Of a stretch of DNA of 5,101 bases, positions 1 through 4,453 are shown one piece after another (positions within the stretch are counted from its first letter, which is position 1; each line of letters begins with the position of its first letter). Source of the stretch: CAYYNP01 sp964472545 (GTDB taxonomy: Bacteria; Planctomycetota; Planctomycetia; Pirellulales; Thermoguttaceae); contig CAYYNP010000477.1 of the NCBI GenBank assembly GCA_964472545.1, positions 1 through 5,101 on the forward strand, read 5' to 3'. Below the pieces are notes generated by a model. The model was not told the DNA's origin, did no database searches, and saw only the letters and a list, made by a program, of their open reading frames with translations. Made by a program: the position numbers and the translations under genes.

Positions 1-64
1 CCAGCGCCCGAAAGCTGTCAAGAGTTTACCACAACGCGGAGGGATTTGCGAAGAGCAACGGCGA

Positions 65-337
65 TTATTGCAGCGCGGCAAGGATGGTCAATACCAGCAG
101 GTAGACCGTCCCGCCGGCACCCGCGATGATGAAGATGGCGGCAATGAACTTGGCAGTCCTGATCTTCGACTGAAACAGGCCGGGAGAGATGTCTCGACGG
201 ATGTGCAAGCGTTTTGCTCTGAACACGCCGGTTTGTTGGGCGTGGCGAACACCCATCAGACAGAGCGTGCCGAGCACGAATAACCCGACCGAAAACGCCG
301 CAGCCGCCGCCACGTCCGGCCATTGTACGTCACCCAT
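65..337 (-). CDS. Small two-helix membrane protein, function unknown
   Basis: A 90-residue protein that I do not recognise. Two hydrophobic stretches stand out: about residues 9-30 (an alanine-rich start, then VGLFVLGTLCLMGV) and about 63-88 (KFIAAIFIIAGAGGTVYLLV and onward). Between them is a basic loop of about 30 residues (RAKRLHIRRD). This predicts a small inner-membrane hairpin protein, and the positive-inside rule places the basic loop in the cytoplasm. The open frame extends upstream to 448, but I chose the ATG at 335-337. A GGGAG Shine-Dalgarno-like sequence (minus strand, 345-349) lies 7 bases before it, and the extra upstream residues have no membrane-protein character. It is on the same strand as the oxidoreductase, about 270 bases downstream of it, too far to call an operon. 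No clear promoter was found. That it is coding is moderately sure; its function is not known. Confidence 0.6.
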   Translation of the reverse strand: MGDVQWPDVAAAAAFSVGLFVLGTLCLMGVRHAQQTGVFRAKRLHIRRDISPGLFQSKIRTAKFIAAIFIIAGAGGTVYLLVLTILAALQ

Positions 338-478
338 TGCTGCACTCCCGAGAAGCGTTGTTTGCCGGCTGGGAACGTAGCAAACAGAACTCTCAGTAGC
401 CGAAGTCGCCAGACTTTGGCCGGCCTCGCCGCCCAAGTCCAGGGACAACTGCTACCGGACACAATAGTGGATTCGCAC

Positions 479-508
479 CGCCGTCGACGATCTTGTGGAT
501 CGACGGCG
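479..508 (-). terminator. Stem-loop downstream of the oxidoreductase gene
   Basis: Perfect 9-base arms (CGCCGTCGA at 479-487 and TCGACGGCG at 500-508) enclose a 12-base loop. It lies about 100 bases after the oxidoreductase stop codon, on the side where that minus-strand transcript would end. There is no T-run after the stem, so this is not a classical intrinsic terminator. It could mark a 3' end, protect mRNA, or be chance in GC-rich DNA. The rest of the 268-base gap 338-605 shows nothing I can support. Confidence 0.3.
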
Positions 509-605
509 CGGATTCGATCGGATGGGCGGCCGGTCGATGCGGCAAGGGCGGGCTCCGGAGTCGGTGTTATGGGACGAAGGCGCTAGCCAGCACGCCACAC
601 GCCCC

Positions 606-1955
606 CTACAACGTCCAGCCCTCGCGATAATCGCGATGCAAAAACTCGTTGGCCGCGTCGTCGCCGACGACCTTGCCTTTGAGCGGGTCGTACTCGATCG
701 CGTGCCCGGCCAATAGGGCCACGTTGCCCAGCAGGAGCATCTCGGTCTGGGGGCCGCCGAGACTGAAGGGCGAAAAGGCCTCCATCCCACCCTTGCAGGC
801 GCGGATCCATTCGGCGTGATGGCCGGGCGAACGCGGTAACGTCGGCCGCGGGCCCTCGAAGCCTTGGAACTTCCGTTGCGGCAGCATCAAGAAACGGGTG
901 TTCCAAGGGCATTCGGAGAAGACCGAGCCCTCGCTGCCGACCAACAGGCAGCCGTGGTCGGTCATCTTGTGGCCGAGCATCACGTCCTCCGGCGGCTTGC
1001 GGTTGCCGTTGTACCAGGTCAGTTTCAACGCCGGCATACGGCCGCGGGCGGGGATCTGGTAGCGAACCTCCATCCAACTCGGATACGTTTCCGGATGCAC
1101 TTCGGACGCCTCCGCTTCCACGCGGATCACGGCACCCTCCGGCGGCTTGAACAGCGGCTGCGGATTCCAGAGCGCGTCGAGCCGCAGGCCGCGCATGGCC
1201 AGGTTCGTGGTATGGCAGCCCATGTCGCCCATCGCGCCGGTGCCGAAGTCTCGCCAACTGCGCCACGACGCCGGAACGTAGCACGGGTGATAGGGACGTT
1301 CCGGCGCCGGGCCCAGCCAGACGTCCCAATCGAGCCCCTCGGGCACTTCCGGCCGATCGGTGGGGCGATCTTGTGGTCCGCTGCCGCCGTTGAGCCAGAT
1401 ATGGGCTTCCTGCAACTCGCCCACCACGCTCCGCGACCGGGCCATTTCGACCGACCGACGCAGCCCCTCGCTGGCCGAGCCCTGGTTGCCCATCTGCGTA
1501 ACGACCTTGTTCTCCGCGGCGAGTTGGCGTAACGTGCGGGCTTCCTGCACGGTGCGCGTGAGCGGCTTTTCGCAGTAGACGTGCTTGCCGAGCCGCATCG
1601 CCGCTGCGCAGGCCACGGCGTGCGTATGGTCCGGCGTGCTGACCACCACGGCGTCGATCTGTTTGTGCATTTGATCAAACATCTTGCGGAAATCGGCAAA
1701 ACGCTTCGCCTGCCCAAAGCGATTGAAGTTGCCGGCCGCCCGTCGTTCGTCGGCGTCGCACAAGGCCACCACGCTCTCGCCGCCCATAGCCGCCGTGTTC
1801 CCGCCGCCCTGTCCGCCCACGCCGATACTGGCCACGTTGAGCTTCTCATTGGCCGGATAGCCGAAGACACTGCGGGCGTCGGGCAACAGCGTCAAGCCGA
1901 CGCCGCCGAGTGCCGCTCGCTTGAGAAACGTCCGCCGGTTTGTACGCGCGTTCAT
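606..1955 (-). CDS. Tat-exported Gfo/Idh/MocA-family NAD(P)-dependent oxidoreductase
   Basis: A 449-residue protein of the Gfo/Idh/MocA family, which oxidises or reduces sugars, polyols and related alcohols with NAD(P). The N-terminus is a twin-arginine signal: RRTFLKR at residues 7-13, then a weakly hydrophobic AALGGVGLTLLP, so it is probably exported folded. The Rossmann domain starts near residue 40 with GVGGQG (45-50), followed by an acidic strand end (CDAD, 66-69), the STPDHTHA segment (106-113) and the family hallmark EKP (129-131). The C-terminal substrate domain contains GDMGCH (243-248), whose histidine is the usual candidate catalytic residue in this subgroup, and ends in HRDYREGW, an ending I associate with planctomycete paralogues. 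I chose the ATG at 1953-1955 over an in-frame upstream start at 2147, because an AAGGAG site precedes it and the Tat signal begins there. Substrate cannot be told from sequence. A strong promoter lies upstream; the gene seems monocistronic. Confidence 0.93.
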   Translation of the reverse strand: MNARTNRRTFLKRAALGGVGLTLLPDARSVFGYPANEKLNVASIGVGGQGGGNTAAMGGESVVALCDADERRAAGNFNRFGQAKRFADFRKMFDQMHKQIDAVVVSTPDHTHAVACAAAMRLGKHVYCEKPLTRTVQEARTLRQLAAENKVVTQMGNQGSASEGLRRSVEMARSRSVVGELQEAHIWLNGGSGPQDRPTDRPEVPEGLDWDVWLGPAPERPYHPCYVPASWRSWRDFGTGAMGDMGCHTTNLAMRGLRLDALWNPQPLFKPPEGAVIRVEAEASEVHPETYPSWMEVRYQIPARGRMPALKLTWYNGNRKPPEDVMLGHKMTDHGCLLVGSEGSVFSECPWNTRFLMLPQRKFQGFEGPRPTLPRSPGHHAEWIRACKGGMEAFSPFSLGGPQTEMLLLGNVALLAGHAIEYDPLKGKVVGDDAANEFLHRDYREGWTL

Positions 1956-1963
1956 CGCCAAGT

Positions 1964-1969
1964 CTCCTT
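1964..1969 (-). promoter_or_regulatory. Ribosome binding site of the oxidoreductase
   Basis: AAGGAG on the minus strand, 8 bases before the ATG at 1955. It decides the start and rules out the 64-residue upstream extension of the open frame, whose extra residues run across the promoter and the 65-bp dispersed repeat. Confidence 0.8.
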
Positions 1970-1997
1970 GAGTATCGGGTAACGGACAACCGGCCGC

Positions 1998-2026
1998 ATT
2001 ATGGCGAGGCGGGGCGGAGGAGTCAA
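1998..2026 (-). promoter_or_regulatory. Sigma-70-like promoter of the oxidoreductase
   Basis: On the minus strand, TTGACT (2021-2026) and CATAAT (1998-2003) are separated by exactly 17 bases. Each hexamer differs from the TTGACA/TATAAT consensus at one position. Transcription would begin near 1991, giving a leader of about 36 bases that ends in the AAGGAG site and ATG. The match is by eye, but spacing, position and orientation all agree. Confidence 0.65.
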
Positions 2027-2068
2027 ACCCGAGTGGAGATCGACGGTGGGCTCCGAACGACACAGCGT

Positions 2069-2133
2069 GTAGCACCGATGGTTCTGCCGCAGTAAGCTCT
2101 GCCACTTGAGTAGACTCGCTCGAGGAATCGTCG
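2069..2133. repeat. 65-bp dispersed direct repeat, copy A
   Basis: Ungapped alignment with 3263-3327 gives 51 of 65 identical bases; the first 49 bases match at 41 positions. Both copies are in the same orientation and flank the leucine-rich-repeat gene. Read on the minus strand, this copy encodes LLKWQSLLRQNHRCY and the other LLKWQSLLRKDHPCY, 12 of 15 residues the same. This could be a short mobile or REP-like element, or a relic of a coding sequence. I have an impression that similar peptides recur in planctomycete hypothetical proteins, but cannot verify it. Confidence 0.75.
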
Positions 2134-2182
2134 CTGTTGCGCAGCAACGGGATGATCGTGTCGCCGCTGGCTCGATGGTATA

Positions 2183-2191
2183 TGGTATAAT
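2183..2191 (+). promoter_or_regulatory. Extended -10 promoter, probably leaderless
   Basis: TGGTATAAT is a perfect extended -10 element (TGn followed by TATAAT at 2186-2191). No -35 box is seen, as is common with extended -10 promoters. The ATG of the transposase remnant begins at 2198, just where transcription should start, so the message would be leaderless. A partial tandem copy, TGGTATAT, lies immediately upstream (2176-2183). The promoter points at the leucine-rich-repeat gene 200 bases on and could drive it, though this is not shown. Confidence 0.5.
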
Positions 2192-2197
2192 GACCAC

Positions 2198-2293
2198 ATG
2201 GCCAAGAGACGAATCTATGATGAAGGACTTCATGCCCAGTTCGTGATGTTATCGTGCAGCGCAGCGGAACGAAGATGGGACTGTCCCCACTGA
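2198..2293 (+). pseudogene. Truncated 5' end of a REP-associated tyrosine transposase (RAYT-like)
   Basis: A 31-codon frame begins MAKRRIYDEGLHAQFVMLSC and then runs into unrelated residues and a stop. Its first 20 residues resemble, from memory, the N-terminus of RAYT/IS200-like Y1 transposases, which open with a basic stretch, a tyrosine, and a H-A-x-F-V-T-F-S-C strand that begins the HUH fold. The rest of the transposase (HUH motif, catalytic tyrosine) is missing: after codon 20 the DNA passes within about 15 bases into a GGGACTGTCCC palindrome, the kind of terminal repeat these enzymes act on. I read it as an internal deletion that left the start of the gene and one end of the element. 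The piece is short, so identity is tentative. Confidence 0.5.
2277..2287. repeat. GGGACTGTCCC palindrome, possible REP end of the transposase remnant
   Basis: An 11-base palindrome with 5-base arms around a central T. It sits inside the broken reading frame of the transposase remnant. Similar GGGAC/GTCCC palindromes flank RAYT-type elements in many bacteria (recalled, not searched). Confidence 0.45.
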
Positions 2294-2400
2294 GAGGAGT
2301 TCGATCGACAGTAGCTACCGCGCAAACAACAGCCGGTCCCGCTTAGCCGAACGGGCAACACGATGTTGACCGTTCCATAGACATAGCGAAAGGGTCTCCA

Positions 2401-3249
2401 ATGTGCCAAGAAAACGCGAGAGTTGAAGGCAAGTGGCGGCCGCATTCTGACATTCGTGCCCTGCTGTTATGCAGCACGCTGTTTGCCTTGCTGTGTTTGC
2501 TGCGCTGCGCGCCATCCACAGCAGAAGACGCCGACGACCAGGAGCAAAAAGCGATTGCCGGTATTCGATGGCTGGGAGGATACGTGGTTGAAAGGCGACA
2601 CGGCGGCCGCAGGTCCTTGAGCGTCGACTTGGCTGGAGCGTCTGCTGAGAAGGACCTCGGTCTTGCGCGGTTGTGGAAGCTAACGGATGTGGAATCGCTC
2701 GCGCTTTCCTACTCTGACGTGACTGACGTACAGTTAGAGCAACTCGCAGGACGATGGCAACTCAGGGAACTCAAGCTCCACGGAAATCGTGGAATCACGG
2801 ATGAGAGCCTAGAGCATATTGCTGAATTGAAATCGCTTCGGTCTCTTAGCATTTGCTGCACTTCGGTCGGCGATGAAGGACTGCGGCATCTTGCGGGCAT
2901 GAAGCAACTCGAATCACTGAGTCTGGCTTTCTCGAATGTTGGCGACGAAGGGATGAACCACGTCAGTCGACTAGAAAGCCTCAAGCAATTGGACCTGACT
3001 GCGAGCCGTGTGTCCGATGTGGGCTTGCGAAAGCTAAGAGCTTTGGGCGACCTAAAGGAGTTGTCTGTAAGGTTCACCGACGTTTCCGACAAAGGCATTG
3101 CTGAACTGATGGAGGCGCTGCCAGAACTTACTGTTAGGAGCGGGGACAGAAGACGGAAAGACAATCTGGAAGATGGGGGCGCGGATACGGGCAATGGTTC
3201 GCAACAGCCCCGGCGCAATCACGGAGGAGTTTGCGCGTCATTACAATGA
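2401..3249 (+). CDS. Exported leucine-rich-repeat protein
   Basis: A 282-residue protein. Residues about 19-36 form a hydrophobic segment (IRALLLCSTLFALLCLLRC) followed by APSTAEDA: a likely signal peptide or N-terminal anchor. The cysteine at 36 is not in a good lipobox. From about residue 71 to 245 run leucine-rich repeats of 24-25 residues. Six are clear, starting near 91, 118, 143, 167, 191 and 215, with a weaker one before them. They follow the pattern L..L.L..T.V.DEGL..L, the cysteine-containing/ribonuclease-inhibitor-like type common in planctomycetes. Such solenoids bind proteins; no enzyme domain is present. The last 37 residues, after ELTVRSG, are hydrophilic and not repeat-like, and may be read-through into adjacent repeat DNA. 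An AAAGGG sequence 6 bases before the ATG is a weak ribosome binding site. GC is low: 50-53% in two lines counted (2701-2760, 2821-2880), against 73-77% in lines of the neighbouring genes, which suggests transfer or relaxed selection. Confidence 0.82.
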   Translation: MCQENARVEGKWRPHSDIRALLLCSTLFALLCLLRCAPSTAEDADDQEQKAIAGIRWLGGYVVERRHGGRRSLSVDLAGASAEKDLGLARLWKLTDVESLALSYSDVTDVQLEQLAGRWQLRELKLHGNRGITDESLEHIAELKSLRSLSICCTSVGDEGLRHLAGMKQLESLSLAFSNVGDEGMNHVSRLESLKQLDLTASRVSDVGLRKLRALGDLKELSVRFTDVSDKGIAELMEALPELTVRSGDRRRKDNLEDGGADTGNGSQQPRRNHGGVCASLQ

Positions 3250-3252
3250 CGC
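3235..3252. repeat. Inverted repeat spanning the leucine-rich-repeat stop codon
   Basis: GCGTCATT (3235-3242) and AATGACGC (3245-3252) are perfect 8-base arms separated by 2 bases. The TGA at 3247-3249 lies in the right arm. There is no T-run, so it is not a standard terminator. It may be a short regulatory or recombination site, or the edge of the neighbouring repeat. Confidence 0.45.
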
Positions 3253-3262
3253 CAACCGCCGG

Positions 3263-3327
3263 GTAGCACGGATGGTCCTTCCGCAGGAGGCTCTGCCATT
3301 TGAGAAGCCTCATTCGGAAGATCGTCG
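3263..3327. repeat. 65-bp dispersed direct repeat, copy B
   Basis: Partner of the repeat at 2069-2133, in the same orientation and 1194 bases away. It fills most of the 104-base gap between the convergent leucine-rich-repeat and NAD-synthase-like genes. Of the eight differences in the first 49 bases, four are silent (leucine or lysine codons) when the minus strand is read as the LLKWQSLLR peptide. That is a hint, not proof, of past selection at the peptide level. Confidence 0.75.
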
Positions 3328-3353
3328 GTGCCACGCGCGACCCGGCGTAGCGA

Positions 3354-4322
3354 TCAGGGCGTCATCCCCAACGGCGGCGTGCGGAGAAACTCCGTGGTGC
3401 GCATCTTGCGCCGAAAGTCGTTGAACGCGCGTTGCACCTGCGGCTCGCTGAGTTGCGTTTCGCGGGCGACGTCGGCAGTGGGCACCTCGTTCTCGCAGGC
3501 GTACCAGAGCAGGTCGAGGACGTCGAACGGCAGGCGGAAGAAGAACTCTTCCTGGGTGCTGCCGGCGCTGTAGGTGTCGGAGGTGGGCGGGCGCGTGCGG
3601 ATCGCCTCGGGCACGTCGAGGTATTCGGCGAGTTGATAGACTTGGGTCTTGTAGAGGTGGGCGATCGGCTTGACGTCCATCGCGCTGTCGCCGTATTTGA
3701 CGAAGAAGCCCATATCTTGCTCGTTCTTCGGCGGCGTGCCGATCACGGCGGCGTTGCACAGTTCGGCGTGGTAGTAGAGCATCGCCGCCCGGCAACGCTG
3801 CTTGAAGTTCGAGGCGGCCACGATCTGACGGAACTGGGCGGGCCGCAGCCGCTTCTTCTTCTGTTCGCCCTCGGGGCTGACGATCGTGACGCTGAAGAAA
3901 TTGAGCGTCTCGTTATCGAGCAGGTCGTCCGGCAGCGTGATCTTGAGTTTGTAGGTGCTGTCGTATTCGGGGAAGACCTGTCGCACGGCCTCGTCGCGGC
4001 GGCCGTAGCAGTCGAAGCCGAACAGGGCCCCGGTGACGTCTTCGACGATCGGCGTCACACTGAACTGGCGGCATACCTGGCGGCCCAGCAGGGCGCTTTC
4101 GGGACTGGATTCCCTTTCCGGCAACAACAGGGTGGTGATCTTCTCCGGCCCCAGCGCCCGCACGGCCAGCGCCAACACCACGGCCGAATCGACCCCGCCG
4201 CTAACGCCCAACACGCCGCCGCCGCGATGCAGCACGTCGAGCACGTCGTGGCGAAGCTTCTCGGTAATCCGCTCGACTTCCGCGGCCGGGTCGAGTTTCA
4301 GGACGTTGCGGTGGAATGTCAT
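3354..4322 (-). CDS. nadE: NAD-synthase-family ATP-dependent amidating enzyme (divergent NadE)
   Basis: A 322-residue protein of the ammonia-dependent NAD synthase family, which adenylates nicotinate-adenine dinucleotide and amidates it to NAD. The PP-loop SGGVDS is at residues 41-46. The synthase segment GTPPKNEQDMGFFVKYGD (195-212) and the following DVKPIAHLYKTQV are clear, and the C-terminus has the expected basic segment (FRRKMRTTEFLRTPP). Two features depart from canonical NadE. About 65 residues are inserted around 103-170 (DCYGRRDEAV to FRQIV), and the usual PTADL...TDE substrate region reads PTSDTYSAGSTQEEFF. Family members are usually near 250-275 residues, so it is long. No glutaminase domain is present, so ammonia must come from elsewhere, perhaps the adjacent amidotransferase. 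I chose the ATG at 4320-4322: GGAG lies 8 bases upstream, and the longer frame starts inside an inverted repeat. The fold is sure; NAD as the true product is not. Confidence 0.85.
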   Translation of the reverse strand: MTFHRNVLKLDPAAEVERITEKLRHDVLDVLHRGGGVLGVSGGVDSAVVLALAVRALGPEKITTLLLPERESSPESALLGRQVCRQFSVTPIVEDVTGALFGFDCYGRRDEAVRQVFPEYDSTYKLKITLPDDLLDNETLNFFSVTIVSPEGEQKKKRLRPAQFRQIVAASNFKQRCRAAMLYYHAELCNAAVIGTPPKNEQDMGFFVKYGDSAMDVKPIAHLYKTQVYQLAEYLDVPEAIRTRPPTSDTYSAGSTQEEFFFRLPFDVLDLLWYACENEVPTADVARETQLSEPQVQRAFNDFRRKMRTTEFLRTPPLGMTP

Positions 4323-4351
4323 CGTATGGGCTCCGGGAGAAACTTGTCTTA

Positions 4352-4421
4352 TAGGGTGCGTGCAATGCACCGGCAGGTTCTGTATTGCGAGACGTCTCGC
4401 TGGTGCGTTGCACGCACCCTA
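4352..4421. repeat. Large inverted repeat between the amidotransferase and NAD-synthase-like genes
   Basis: Arms tagggtgcgtgcaatgcacc (4352-4371) and ggtgcgttgcacgcacccta (4402-4421) are complementary at 19 of 20 positions around a 30-base loop. It looks like a dispersed REP or miniature element; GTGCGTTGCACGCACC-type repeats are familiar to me from several bacterial phyla, but I could not search. It sits inside a probable operon, so a transcript would fold a strong hairpin before the downstream gene and might attenuate it or stabilise the mRNA. A TATAAG (minus strand, 4348-4353) at its edge could act as a weak -10 box; the matching -35 position is poor. Confidence 0.8.
4387..4400. repeat. 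14-bp perfect palindrome in the loop of the inverted repeat
   Basis: GCGAGACGTCTCGC reads the same on both strands and lies within the loop of the 4352-4421 inverted repeat, next to its right arm. It adds a second hairpin to the structure and could also be a dimeric protein-binding site. Confidence 0.6.
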
Positions 4422-4453
4422 CGATCTACGTCGGCACGATCTACGTCGGCACG
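4421..4453. repeat. 15-bp tandem duplication over the amidotransferase stop codon
   Basis: ACGATCTACGTCGGC occurs at 4421-4435 and 4436-4450, and ACG follows at 4451-4453. The unit contains the gene's last codons and TAG stop (4441-4443), so 15 bases further on there is a second in-frame TAG (4426-4428). The unit abuts the right arm of the large inverted repeat. Confidence 0.85.

Larger units (their letters stand above)
1956..2400. other. Mosaic intergenic region between divergent genes
   Basis: These 445 bases separate the oxidoreductase (leftward) from the leucine-rich-repeat gene (rightward). From left to right they hold the oxidoreductase leader and promoter, a 65-bp dispersed repeat, an extended -10 promoter facing right, a transposase 5' remnant and a short palindrome. 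The last 107 bases (2294-2400) show no gene. They carry a TTGACC hexamer at 2366-2371, but I see no -10 box at proper spacing from it. Confidence 0.6.

Noticed and set aside
864..1532. A 222-codon open frame on the plus strand
   Set aside because: It is antisense to the oxidoreductase and has no recognisable domain or ribosome binding site.
1956..2147. N-terminal extension of the oxidoreductase by 64 codons
   Set aside because: It would cover the promoter and the 65-bp repeat and put the Tat signal in the middle of the protein. The AAGGAG site supports the ATG at 1955.
2366..2371. TTGACC as the -35 box of the leucine-rich-repeat gene
   Set aside because: No -10-like hexamer occurs at 15-19 bases from it.
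2709..3218. A 169-codon open frame on the minus strand
   Set aside because: It is antisense to the leucine-rich-repeat gene, and its serine/leucine-rich sequence is what reversed repeat codons would give.
3173..3424. An 83-codon plus-strand frame over repeat copy B
   Set aside because: It overlaps the ends of two better-supported genes and has no ribosome site or family resemblance.
4323..4370. N-terminal extension of the NAD-synthase-like protein by 16 codons
   Set aside because: The longer frame begins inside the inverted repeat; the ATG at 4322 has its own GGAG site.
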